Below, piece by piece: positions 26,894-35,036 of a stretch of DNA of 64,000 nt (positions are counted from its first letter, which is position 1; each line of letters begins with the position of its first letter). The position numbers were made by a program, and so were the translations under genes. The notes beneath the pieces are model-generated. The model saw only the letters and a program-made list of their open reading frames with translations, was not told the origin of the DNA and did not search any database. Source of the DNA: Dermatophilus congolensis (lineage in GTDB: Bacteria; Actinomycetota; Actinomycetes; Actinomycetales; Dermatophilaceae); NCBI RefSeq assembly GCF_900447215.1, contig NZ_UFYA01000001.1:1736001-1800000 (forward strand), written 5' to 3'.

Positions 26894-26921
26894 TGATCGA
26901 CAGCTGGTGGGACGATCTGAG
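26894..26921 (-). promoter_or_regulatory. FliA-type promoter of fliM
   Basis: On the minus strand: CTCA, 16 bases, GTCGATCA. The predicted start falls about 26886-26889, directly before the fliM GTG. Confidence 0.65.
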
Positions 26922-26986
26922 GCGAAACGTGGTGTGGGGATGCGAATCATGGCTGGGGGCAGAAGGCTTCGAGCTGGGGGGTGCAG

Positions 26987-27029
26987 CGATGGGTGGGGTG
27001 GCCGGTATGTCTGGCCACCCCACCCATCG
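26987..27029 (-). terminator. 17-bp perfect hairpin after fliL
   Basis: CGATGGGTGGGGTGGCC pairs perfectly with its complement at 27013-27029 around a nine-base loop. No T-run follows. It separates fliL from the fliM promoter. Confidence 0.65.
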
Positions 27030-27059
27030 TGTCGTCAGCGGGGTTGTGTTGGTTGGGCT

Positions 27060-27533
27060 TTATTGCATGACGAACTCTGTGAAGTACACGGAGAGCACGT
27101 CTCCGTCGTATCGTTTTTTCACTTCTTTGCTGAGGTTTTGTTGTGCTTCGTTTTTCTTTTCGGGCTGGAGGAGTTCGGAGTATTTGTATTTGGAGAGGAT
27201 CTCGATGGCGGCATCGCGGGCTTTACTGAGGTCGGGACCTTTAGCTGGGTCGATCCCGGCTTTGGTGAGGTTCTCATCTCCTGCCTTGCTCATTTGGATA
27301 GCAAGGTTGACTTTGAGGAATTTTCCGTCGGCGAGGTTGAGAGTCATGGGATCTTTCATCGCGTAGACGGCGCCGTTTTGGGTGGCGGGGTCGGGCTCGG
27401 ATTCTTTATTCCCTCCGAGCAGCATCATGACAATGACGCCAGCAGCAACGAGTACTACGACGAGAGCGGCGGCGAGGATGATGAGTTTTTTGTTTCCGCC
27501 GGATTTTTTATCGTCTTCTTCGCTGTCGGCCAT
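27060..27533 (-). CDS. fliL: Flagellar basal body-associated protein FliL
   Basis: A 157-residue protein: a short acidic/basic cytoplasmic start, one transmembrane helix (LIILAAALVVVLVAAGVIVMML), and an extracytoplasmic FliL domain ending VLSVYFTEFVMQ, the conserved family C-terminus. FliL sits around the stator and affects torque. It lies 52 bases after motB and before a strong hairpin. Confidence 0.92.
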   Translation of the reverse strand: MADSEEDDKKSGGNKKLIILAAALVVVLVAAGVIVMMLLGGNKESEPDPATQNGAVYAMKDPMTLNLADGKFLKVNLAIQMSKAGDENLTKAGIDPAKGPDLSKARDAAIEILSKYKYSELLQPEKKNEAQQNLSKEVKKRYDGDVLSVYFTEFVMQ

Positions 27534-27585
27534 GGTGTTTTCTCCTTAGAGGGGTGACTGCTGACGGTTGTGTGGTTAGTGCGGC

Positions 27586-28488
27586 TTATGGGCCGACTTT
27601 GTTTGATGGCGTGTTCGCTGCCGTTCCCGCTGGTGGTTGTTGGACGGCGTTGCTGGCTGCGGCGGAATTGTTCAGTGGCACGGTGGGAAGAATCACTACG
27701 GCTACGCGTCGGTTCATGGCGCGGCCTGCGTCGTCTTTGTTGCTAGCGATGGGGCGCTGATCGGCGTACCCAGATGCGGAGACTTTAGAGGCTGGGATTC
27801 CGTCGGTGACGAGGGTGCGCAGCACTGCTGCGGCACGGTCGGTGGATAGTTCCCAGTTTGAGCGGCTAGCAGTGTTGAGGGGGACGTTGTCGGTGTGTCC
27901 TTCGATGGCGATGTAGTTGGGGATGCCTTTGAGGATGGGCGCGACGGTGTCGATGACTTTCTTTCCTGCAGGTCGCAGGTATGCTTTACCGGTATCGAAA
28001 AGCACTTTGTCGGTGACAATGTTGACTACGAGTCCGCGCTCGTTGATTTCAAATTTGGCAGCGTTGGCTAGGCCAGCTTGTTTGAGTTGAGAAGCGATTT
28101 TGATTTGGAGTTGTTTGAGGGATTCTTTTTCTTTTGCTGCGGCTTGAGCTGCGGCTTGTTCACGTTGGAGGGCCGATTGGCTCAGCGGTGAGGGCTGGGC
28201 TGCTTCGTTGTCGGGGACTTTTGTTTCTTGACCAGGTTTCTGATTTTCTAGGATCCCGTCACGCCCGTCGAGGTTTCCGCTTTTTCCTTGCATGGCAAGG
28301 TTTGCTTGTCCGAATGCTTGGGCGGTTCCTTCGGCGAAGGTTTGCAGTTTCTGCTGGTCCACTTTAGAGATTGCGAACATGACGATGAAGAGGGCAAGCA
28401 GGAGGGTGAGAATGTCTGCGTAGGAGAGCATCCATCGTTCGTGGTTGGCGTGTTCTTCGTGCTCTTCGTGTTTCTTTTTCCGCGCCAT
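27586..28488 (-). CDS. motB: Flagellar stator protein MotB
   Basis: A 300-residue stator subunit. The single transmembrane helix SYADILTLLLALFIVMFAIS contains the ion-binding aspartate D25. The C-terminal OmpA-like peptidoglycan-binding domain has IEGHTDNVPL and NWELSTDRAAAVLRTL. A plug/linker of about 100 residues with an Ala/Gln-rich coiled stretch lies between. The start overlaps the motA stop as TAATG, fitting equimolar synthesis of the MotA5B2 complex. A Ser/Ala/Pro-rich tail follows the OmpA domain. Confidence 0.95.
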   Translation of the reverse strand: MARKKKHEEHEEHANHERWMLSYADILTLLLALFIVMFAISKVDQQKLQTFAEGTAQAFGQANLAMQGKSGNLDGRDGILENQKPGQETKVPDNEAAQPSPLSQSALQREQAAAQAAAKEKESLKQLQIKIASQLKQAGLANAAKFEINERGLVVNIVTDKVLFDTGKAYLRPAGKKVIDTVAPILKGIPNYIAIEGHTDNVPLNTASRSNWELSTDRAAAVLRTLVTDGIPASKVSASGYADQRPIASNKDDAGRAMNRRVAVVILPTVPLNNSAAASNAVQQPPAGTAANTPSNKVGP

Positions 28489-29273
28489 TATGCTGCCTTC
28501 GCTTCCTTGCCTTTACCGGTGTCTTTTCCACCGCTGGGCAGCGCTGAGCGCAGTTTTTGTTCTACAACGCGGGGGGATGTTCCGGCTTGTACGGCGAGGA
28601 CACCTTCGATGATCATCTCCATGCCTTTGACTTCGAGGGCGGAGAGTCGTTTGAGCTTGGCGGCCATGGGCAACCACACGGCGTTACCGATGAGGACACC
28701 CCAGAGGGTGGCGACGAAGGCTGCACCAATCATTTCGCCGAGTTTGTCGACTTGGTCAAGGTTTCCGAGTGCGTGGATGAGGCCGATGACGGCGCCGACA
28801 ACACCGAGGGTGGGGGCGTATCCGCCTTGGCCTTCGAAAAACGCGGCACCGACTTTGTCTTGTTCTTTTTTGGCGGTGACGCGCATTTCGAGGATTTCGG
28901 CGATTTCGTCGGCGTCGGAGCCGTCGACGGTCATTTGGATGCCTTCTTTGAGGAGGGGATCCTCAATTTCTTTTGCCATGTCTTCGAGGGCGAGGAGCCC
29001 TTCACGGCGGGCGCGGTCGGCCATTTTGACGATGACGTCAACGAGTCCGGAAGCGTCGGGGGCTTTGCTGAGGAAGGCGCGTTTGAATCCGCGAGGAATT
29101 TCAGCGAGGTCGGCTTTGGTCATGCCTGCCGAGGCGGCACCGAAGGTGCCGACGAAGATGAGCATGAGTGCGGCAGGCTGGATGAGGACAGTGACGTGGA
29201 CACCGTCGAGGAGCATTGTTCCGATGACGCCCACGAAGGTGAGCCCCACCATGATCATTGTGATCGGATCCAT
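28488..29273 (-). CDS. motA: Flagellar stator protein MotA
   Basis: A 261-residue protein with four membrane segments and a large cytoplasmic loop. Conserved stretches include GYAPTLGVVGAVIGLIHALGNLDQ, carrying the proline of helix 3, and VATLWGVLIGNAVWLPMAAKLK. It generates torque with MotB by proton or sodium flow; the ion cannot be told from sequence. Its ATG follows the flbD stop by two bases. Confidence 0.95.
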   Translation of the reverse strand: MDPITMIMVGLTFVGVIGTMLLDGVHVTVLIQPAALMLIFVGTFGAASAGMTKADLAEIPRGFKRAFLSKAPDASGLVDVIVKMADRARREGLLALEDMAKEIEDPLLKEGIQMTVDGSDADEIAEILEMRVTAKKEQDKVGAAFFEGQGGYAPTLGVVGAVIGLIHALGNLDQVDKLGEMIGAAFVATLWGVLIGNAVWLPMAAKLKRLSALEVKGMEMIIEGVLAVQAGTSPRVVEQKLRSALPSGGKDTGKGKEAKAA

Positions 29274-29275
29274 GT

Positions 29276-29530
29276 TTAGCTCTCCGGGTTCGAGACGGAT
29301 CGGAGCCGTGTGTGACGGGGAACGTCGGGCGACGGCGGCGTGTTTGTGGCGATCAGGACGGAGGCGCGGAAGTCGCGTACGGCGTGGACAAGGTCTTCGA
29401 CGGGTTCGGCGACGACGTATTTGGTGCCGCTGACGAGCGTGATGACGGTGTCTGGTGTGGCTTCGATGCGCTCGATGAGGTCGGGGTTGAGCGCGAAGCT
29501 TGTCCCGTTCCGTCTCGTGCAGATGATCAT
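29276..29530 (-). CDS. flbD: Flagellar FlbD/SwrD family protein
   Basis: An 84-residue protein of the FlbD family: IICTRRNGTSFALNPDLIERIEATPDTVITLVSGTKYVV is the typical pattern, with a longer polar tail. In Bacillus the homologue SwrD raises stator-driven power. It is the first gene after a FliA-type box and directly precedes motA, the usual order in Gram-positive flagellar clusters. Confidence 0.9.
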   Translation of the reverse strand: MIICTRRNGTSFALNPDLIERIEATPDTVITLVSGTKYVVAEPVEDLVHAVRDFRASVLIATNTPPSPDVPRHTRLRSVSNPES

Positions 29531-29582
29531 GGGGTCCCGTCCCTGGTTGTGTTTCGTCGTCCGGTCCTTGGCCGACAGTTGC

Positions 29583-29610
29583 TTATCGACGCTGGGTGGG
29601 CGGAGTTGAG
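29583..29610 (-). promoter_or_regulatory. FliA-type promoter of flbD-motA-motB-fliL
   Basis: On the minus strand: CTCA, 16 bases, GTCGATAA, ending 53 bases before the flbD ATG. It lies immediately downstream of a hairpin closing the hook operon. Confidence 0.7.
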
Positions 29611-29696
29611 CACAGCAGCAATCGGATTGCGGCAGCGATTCGCGCAGGTGAGCGGGGTGATTAAGACAAGAAGCCTGTAGATACGCAGGTTCGCTG

Positions 29697-29746
29697 TAAG
29701 CGGGTGGATGGGTGCCTTGGTGAAGGGCAACTCAGCCACCCGCTTA
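29697..29746 (-). terminator. Hairpin after the hook/rod paralogue gene
   Basis: TAAGCGGGTGG pairs with CCACCCGCTTA, and the enclosed segment can form an inner TGCCTT/AAGGGCA stem. It lies 26 bases after the stop of the upstream gene. There is no T-run. Confidence 0.6.
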
Positions 29747-29771
29747 TTCAGGTACCTAATTGACTTTTATG

Positions 29772-30575
29772 TCATTGCATTTGGTTGATGCGGTCGGCCA
29801 TTTCGTCAGTGGTGGTGAGGACTTTGGCGTTCGCTTGGAAGCCACGTTGGGCCATGATCAGGTTGGTGAACTGGTCAGCGAGCTGAATGTTGCTGATCTC
29901 GGTGACACCGGAAATTGCTTGGCCAAGCCCATTGGTTCCTGGTGCTCCTTCGATGGGGGCGCCGGATGCGGCGGTGGCGCTGAATTCGGTGTTTCCTTCG
30001 CGGAGCAGGCCTTGCTGGTTAGTGAATCGGGCTAGTTTCATCTGACCGATAACAACGCCACCAGGATCACCGTTGCGCACGACTAGTTGTCCGGAGGCAT
30101 TCATGAAGAAGGGCGTGTTTTGGTATTGGGCAGGCACCTGGAGGGGACGGTTGTCAGTGCCAAGGACTTTTTTGCCGTCACCAGCAACGAGGGTGCCGGT
30201 CGAGTCAAAAGTAAAGTTGCCGTTGCGGGTATAGACCGGGCCTTTAGCTGATTGAAGAACGAAGTAGCCTTCGCCCTGGATACCGAAGTCGGTGGCTTGG
30301 TTCGTGATTTTGAAGGCGCCTTGGGCGAAGTCGCCGGGAATAGCGCGACGTGTCACGCCAAGCCCAGCCATGGCTGCGTTGATGGCCCCTTGAGGTTGGG
30401 GGCGTGGTGGGGCGATTTTGGTGCCGTCGACGAGTTGGTTGAGCACCTCATCGAAAACGAACTGGCTGCCTTTGAATCCGTCGGAGTTGACGTTGGCGAT
30501 GTTGTTACCGACGACATCGAGGTACTGCTGGTGGTAGCGCAGCGCGCTAGCGGCCACGTCGTAAGAGCGGAACAT
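29772..30575 (-). CDS. Flagellar hook/rod protein, FlgE/FlgG family
   Basis: A 267-residue axial protein. The N-terminal ANNIANVN-type motif (YLDVVGNNIANVNSDGFKGS) and C-terminal NLIMAQRGFQANAKVLTTTDEM are the coiled-coil ends shared by FlgE, FlgF and FlgG. Length is typical of a distal rod FlgG rather than a hook protein. It is a close paralogue of the gene just upstream (30699-31574). FlgG is the better guess because no other rod FlgF/FlgG is present, but FlgE cannot be excluded. Confidence 0.8.
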   Translation of the reverse strand: MFRSYDVAASALRYHQQYLDVVGNNIANVNSDGFKGSQFVFDEVLNQLVDGTKIAPPRPQPQGAINAAMAGLGVTRRAIPGDFAQGAFKITNQATDFGIQGEGYFVLQSAKGPVYTRNGNFTFDSTGTLVAGDGKKVLGTDNRPLQVPAQYQNTPFFMNASGQLVVRNGDPGGVVIGQMKLARFTNQQGLLREGNTEFSATAASGAPIEGAPGTNGLGQAISGVTEISNIQLADQFTNLIMAQRGFQANAKVLTTTDEMADRINQMQ

Positions 30576-30633
30576 GCCGGCCTCTCGGTTAGTGAAGAGC
30601 TAATGGGTGCGCTGATAGCGCTTATGCTGCTCA

Positions 30634-30675
30634 CCTCGTGCCGCCCTATCCAGAGAAAGAAGGGGCGGCACGAGG
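30634..30675 (-). terminator. 13-bp perfect hairpin between the two hook/rod genes
   Basis: CCTCGTGCCGCCC pairs perfectly with GGGCGGCACGAGG around a 16-base loop. No T-run follows and no FliA-type box was found after it, so it may act as attenuator or mRNA stabiliser rather than full terminator. Confidence 0.55.
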
Positions 30676-30698
30676 TGGCGAGTCACTTAGTCAGCGGA

Positions 30699-31574
30699 TT
30701 AGCGCTTCATGTTGATGAGGTCTTGGAGTACCTCATCGGAGGCGGTGACAACTTTCGAGTTCGCTTGGAAGCCGCGCTGGGCCATGATCAGGTTGGTGAA
30801 TTCACCAGCCAAGTCGACGTTGGACAGCTCCAACGTACCGGAGGTCACAAAACCCATGCCATTAGCGGCATCGTTGGGTGCGTGGAACTGTGGCACACCA
30901 GAGTTCAGCGTCTCTTTGAACATGGTTCCACCAACACGGTCAAGACCTGCCGGGTTATTGAACTTAGTTAAGGAGATCTGACCGATAACCTGAATTTTTC
31001 CATCTGTGCTAGCTACCGGCACACCGCTGATCATACCGTTAGGAGAGATCTGGAAGTTTCGCCACTTGGTTGTATCGATAACGATATTGTCAGCGGCTTT
31101 CGTGGGGTCCAGAGTGGGAGCAGTACCTGGCGCTGTCGCTGCGGGAGCACCTGCCATAACACCTTTAACGAAACTACCGTCGCTTGTGGTGAGGTTACCG
31201 TTTTGATCTAGCGAAAAGGCACCGTTACGCGTATAGAACTTAGATGTCCCTTTCTCCACTACAAAGAATCCATCGCCCTGGATAGCAACGTCGGTGGGAA
31301 CGTTGGTTACTTGTAAGCCACCTTGAGTGAAGTTTCCAGAAATCTGCCCCAGCCGAACTCCAAGACCGATCTGAGTCGGGTTCAATCCGCCCGTACCGTT
31401 AGCTTCATCTGGTGCGGCAGCATTGCGAACAACCTGGTTAAGGCTGTCCTCGAATACAGCGCGTTGGTATTTGTAGCCGTGGGTGTTGACGTTGGCGATG
31501 TTGTTACCAGTGACGTCGAGGTAGATCTGGTGGTTGCGAAGGCCGGAGACGGCGGACCACATTGAACGAATCAT
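30699..31574 (-). CDS. flgE: Flagellar hook protein FlgE (short form)
   Basis: A 291-residue axial protein with IYLDVTGNNIANVNTHGYKYQ at the N-terminus and NLIMAQRGFQANSKVVTASDEVLQ at the C-terminus. The position directly after fliK-flgD is the usual place of flgE. It is shorter than most hook proteins (often around 400 residues or more), implying a reduced surface domain. AGGAGG precedes the ATG. It may be the hook protein, with the following paralogue as the rod FlgG. Confidence 0.85.
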   Translation of the reverse strand: MIRSMWSAVSGLRNHQIYLDVTGNNIANVNTHGYKYQRAVFEDSLNQVVRNAAAPDEANGTGGLNPTQIGLGVRLGQISGNFTQGGLQVTNVPTDVAIQGDGFFVVEKGTSKFYTRNGAFSLDQNGNLTTSDGSFVKGVMAGAPAATAPGTAPTLDPTKAADNIVIDTTKWRNFQISPNGMISGVPVASTDGKIQVIGQISLTKFNNPAGLDRVGGTMFKETLNSGVPQFHAPNDAANGMGFVTSGTLELSNVDLAGEFTNLIMAQRGFQANSKVVTASDEVLQDLINMKR

Positions 31575-31859
31575 GAGTGGGAATCCTCCTGCTCACCCTC
31601 AATATGGGGGCTGGGGTAAGCGACATGTGTTTTTTAGCGGTAAGACGGGATCTGCCGTCGGGGGTTTCGCTCGGCGGGATCGCCGCCGTATCAGGCTGTA
31701 CGCAGGTGCCAGGTGGCTTACGTGCCGGTGGAGGGGCCGGTGCGTTGCGTACTCCCAAAAGGTGTGGTCATCCGTGACCGGGGAGGTTCCGCGTCATCCA
31801 TGATGCGGATTGGTTCGCGAGTCAGTGTGGTTACCCGCTACTGGTGAAGAGGCTGTATG

Positions 31860-32609
31860 TCAGGCCTGCGTGGCAGTGCCACGCGCGACCGCTGTGATTG
31901 AGTCGACCGGGACGTCTGTCCCGTTCACTTTAAGAATCGGCCCATCCGCCCCGATCTTTACGGATTCAACGGTGCCCTGTTCAGTAGTTGCCGTGTCACC
32001 GGTGCCTTTGGTGTAAGTGACAGTCTGTCCAATGAGGCCAATGGCGGCTGAAAGTGACTGCTGGGCAAGAAGGGACCCCAGGTGTTGGGTCATAGCTGTG
32101 TTAGATGCAATGAGATCTTTGTTAGCCGCGGCGAGCGATTCGCTGGACTTGGTCATAGATTCTGCCGCGCCAGCCATCTCGTTAATGCGCTCCACCATCG
32201 ACATGGATGCAGTCTGCTGCATCATCTGCGCGGTGTCCGCTGGTTTCGATGGGTCTTGGTACTGGAGCTGAGCCACGAGCAGCTTCATAAAATCGTCTGC
32301 ATTGAGCGTCTGGTTGTACTTAGCGTTGTTTTTTTTCGCCAGATCAGACATGCCGTCGGCTGGTGTCGGAGTCCAGACGGTCTGAGTTGTCCCGTCAGGA
32401 TTTTTAACGACGGTAGACCCCATCGTGGGGATGACATATTGAAATTTTGATCTGTCAGGCTGAGTGATGGTGACGACTGTGCCGCTGGCCGTGTTTGAAA
32501 CGGTTGCGGTGCCTGCAGCTGCGCTTCCGCTGGTGCCGGTGGCACCTGTTGTGCCAGTTGTTGTTGTGGGTGTGGTGGTGGTTCCGCTGATCGCAGATGC
32601 GTCAGTCAT
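31860..32609 (-). CDS. flgD: Flagellar hook capping/assembly protein FlgD
   Basis: A 249-residue protein. The family core LNADDFMKLLVAQLQYQDP, then TAQMMQQTASMSMVERINEM, is clear at about residues 99-145. The C-terminal half has a short beta domain including IGLIGQTVTYTKG. FlgD caps the growing hook. The N-terminal 40 residues are Thr/Gly-rich and probably disordered. AGGAG lies eight bases before the ATG. Confidence 0.92.
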   Translation of the reverse strand: MTDASAISGTTTTPTTTTGTTGATGTSGSAAAGTATVSNTASGTVVTITQPDRSKFQYVIPTMGSTVVKNPDGTTQTVWTPTPADGMSDLAKKNNAKYNQTLNADDFMKLLVAQLQYQDPSKPADTAQMMQQTASMSMVERINEMAGAAESMTKSSESLAAANKDLIASNTAMTQHLGSLLAQQSLSAAIGLIGQTVTYTKGTGDTATTEQGTVESVKIGADGPILKVNGTDVPVDSITAVARGTATQA

Positions 32610-32684
32610 GGTGTTCTCCTGGGTTTAGGGCGAGGTGGGGGCGGCGGCACATGGTGGTGTGGCGCCACAGGAGAGGTGGGTTAG

Positions 32685-35036
32685 TTAGAGACGAAGGTTG
32701 AGGCGGTCGTTGCTGCTCGATGTGGGGGTGGTGGCTGGCTGTTGCAGCTGTTCGGTGTCGGAGTTGGTTTGTCCGTTGCCGGTGGTGACGGTGGATGAGT
32801 CTTGCCATTGGCTGTCTGTGCCGAGGGCTTCTTCGAAACTTTCGGTGTCTCCGCTTTCGCCTGTGGAGACATCGATACTTCCGGTTTTCACGCCGAGTTG
32901 TTCCAGGGTTTGTTTGAGGTCGTCGAGGTTTTCTTCGACGAGTTGTCCGGTGGCGGCATCTACTGCTTTGACATGGATGGATACCTGGCCGGATTTGACG
33001 CTTACTTGTAGTTGCACGTGTCCGAGGTTCACGGGGGTTAGTTGCAGCATGAGGGCGTATTGCCCGTCAACGCCGCGCAGCATCGGGGACACCCCGGTGA
33101 CGAGTTGCTGGTAGAGCGGAACGGCGGGTGCGCTCACCATGGGGGCGGGCGTGCCACCAGAGGGAACGGTCGCTGAGATGGGCGTGGTGACTGAGACCCC
33201 CTGTGTTTGCTGTGCAGGGGTTGCCTGGTTGGCAGGTGCGGGTTGTGATGCTGGTGGGGCTGCTTCCGCGGGTGGGCGTGAGCTGGTTGGCGCAAGAGGC
33301 TGCTGTTCAGCGGTAGATGGAGGTGCCACCGGGCGGCGGGAATCAGGGCGGGAGGGCTCCGGTGCGGGAACAGGTGTTGGGTCCTCTGGCCGTGGGGCCG
33401 GGGATGGCAGGGTGGGGCGTTCGTTGGCTGGTGGGGCAGGGACCTCTTCGGTGGGGGGAGGTGGTGTGGTGGGCCGGGTGGTGTCTTCCCCGGGGGTGAT
33501 GGCTGGGTCGGTGGGGACCTCGTTGGCAGGCGGGGGCGCAGTGGGTGTGGGGGTGTGGGGGGTGGAGTCGGTTGGCGCTGGTGTGGCGGGCGTGGCTGGT
33601 GCGGGTTGCCCGGTCACTGGTGAAGTGGCCACGTTTTCGGGTGTGTCAACGGAGGGTGATGTGAGTTCGTTTCCTACTGGTGGCTGTTGTGCCCCGGCGC
33701 TATTGGGGAGGGTGCCTTGTTCAGGGGTGTTTTGCGCCGTTGGTTGAGGTGTAGGCGTGGGGAACGAGGTGGACGCTGGGGCTGGGGTGTGGGTTAGTGG
33801 GGCGGTGATTGTGGGGGTTGTTGCGGCCTCGGTGGTGGCTTCGGTCGGGGCTGGGGTGGGGGTGGGTGCTGGTGGTGTTTGTCCCAGCGAGTTGGGTGTA
33901 AGGAGACCTAGTTCGCTGGCTTGCACGGAGATATCGGTAGCTGTGGGGGTGCCTTGCGGGGTTTGCGGGTGTGTTTCCGCGGCGGTGCGCACGTTCTGGT
34001 CAGCGGTAGGTGTGGTGGGTTCAGGGAGTGTGGGCTGTGGCGCAGTCAGGTCTGGGCTGTTGGGTGTGGCGTGGAGTTCAGGTTGTTCATTAGTGGGTTG
34101 GTTGGGTGTCGGGGTTACTGGCTGCTGGGGGGATGTCGGTGTTGAGGCGTCACGGTTGTTAGGTGCAGCAGGTTGTGGGGGCAGCTGTGCAGCGTTGTTG
34201 CCTTCTTCAAAGGCGGGGATGTCGTTGCTGGTGGCAGGCGTTGCTGTGGCAGATGGGTCAAGAACAGGTGGTGTGGACGCTGCTTGTTCAGGCGCGCCCA
34301 CGGCCGGCAGCGTGGTTTGGTCGGTGGTGGGGGTGGTAACTGGCAGGGTGGGGGTAGCCGCCGGTGCTGTGGGGGCGGCATTGATCGGGGTGTTCGTCTC
34401 CTGTGTGCCAGTGATGCCAGGCATGGTGGAGGTGGTGGGTGATGATGGTGATGGTGAGGTTTCGGTGATGGCGGGTGTAGCGGTGGTGGCTGCGCCGTTA
34501 GCTTCAGACAGTCCAGGAAGCACTCCGGTCACGGGACCAGCAATCGGTGAGGTGTACGCCATGATGGGAGCGTCAGCGCCGGTGAGGGGGGCTGCGCCGA
34601 TGCTAATCATTGGTTCTTCAATACCGGGTGTGCCCGGTAGAAGTGCTGCTACTCTCCCGGTGACGGTGGGCGTATTCGGGGTTTGTTGGGCGTTATTGAG
34701 CCCTTGCTGCAGCGTGTTGTGTTCAGATGCAGTGGGAGTCTGCGCCTGAACAGGTTGGGTGGAGCGCACGGTATTGGGCTGTTCGGTCCCATTCGGCTGT
34801 GGGGAAGTGTGAACGTGGCCGGTGTCGGTCTCGGAGTTCTTGACGCCCAGTGGTGAGGAGGTGCGATTTTGGGCTTCGCGAGAGACTCGGCGGGGGGTGT
34901 CGGTGGCGCTGCGGAGCGCTTCACCGAAGGCACGGTCGTGGGAGTCGCGCGCGGCCATCCCGGCGCGGGATGACTTACGTAAACGGGTGAGGGCGGCCTC
35001 AGCGGCGTTCACCGGCGAGATTTCCAGACGGCTCAT
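32685..35036 (-). CDS. fliK: Flagellar hook-length control protein FliK
   Basis: A 783-residue protein. Only the C-terminal part (about 620-725) is a recognisable FliK domain: MLQLTPVNLGHVQLQVSVKSG, then VEENLDDLKQTLEQLGVKTG. About 500 central residues are Pro/Thr/Ala-rich and lack order-promoting residues, fitting a secreted molecular ruler. The domain contacts FlhB to switch export. It is longer than most FliK proteins. Start and the upstream hydrolase stop overlap as TGATG. Confidence 0.9.
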   Translation of the reverse strand: MSRLEISPVNAAEAALTRLRKSSRAGMAARDSHDRAFGEALRSATDTPRRVSREAQNRTSSPLGVKNSETDTGHVHTSPQPNGTEQPNTVRSTQPVQAQTPTASEHNTLQQGLNNAQQTPNTPTVTGRVAALLPGTPGIEEPMISIGAAPLTGADAPIMAYTSPIAGPVTGVLPGLSEANGAATTATPAITETSPSPSSPTTSTMPGITGTQETNTPINAAPTAPAATPTLPVTTPTTDQTTLPAVGAPEQAASTPPVLDPSATATPATSNDIPAFEEGNNAAQLPPQPAAPNNRDASTPTSPQQPVTPTPNQPTNEQPELHATPNSPDLTAPQPTLPEPTTPTADQNVRTAAETHPQTPQGTPTATDISVQASELGLLTPNSLGQTPPAPTPTPAPTEATTEAATTPTITAPLTHTPAPASTSFPTPTPQPTAQNTPEQGTLPNSAGAQQPPVGNELTSPSVDTPENVATSPVTGQPAPATPATPAPTDSTPHTPTPTAPPPANEVPTDPAITPGEDTTRPTTPPPPTEEVPAPPANERPTLPSPAPRPEDPTPVPAPEPSRPDSRRPVAPPSTAEQQPLAPTSSRPPAEAAPPASQPAPANQATPAQQTQGVSVTTPISATVPSGGTPAPMVSAPAVPLYQQLVTGVSPMLRGVDGQYALMLQLTPVNLGHVQLQVSVKSGQVSIHVKAVDAATGQLVEENLDDLKQTLEQLGVKTGSIDVSTGESGDTESFEEALGTDSQWQDSSTVTTGNGQTNSDTEQLQQPATTPTSSSNDRLNLRL

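Noticed and set aside
26886-27023. A 46-residue N-terminal extension of FliM
   Set aside because: It would place the promoter box and part of the hairpin inside the gene and has no FliM-like sequence.
33100-34700. Possible satellite or CRISPR-like repeats in the fliK region
   Set aside because: Repetition is at the level of Pro/Thr codons with irregular units; there are no conserved repeats with spacers.
32685-35036. Long open frames on the plus strand opposite fliK (for example 33757-34749)
   Set aside because: They are shadows of the Pro/Thr-rich fliK repeats, have Gly/Val-rich low-complexity translations and no ribosome site.
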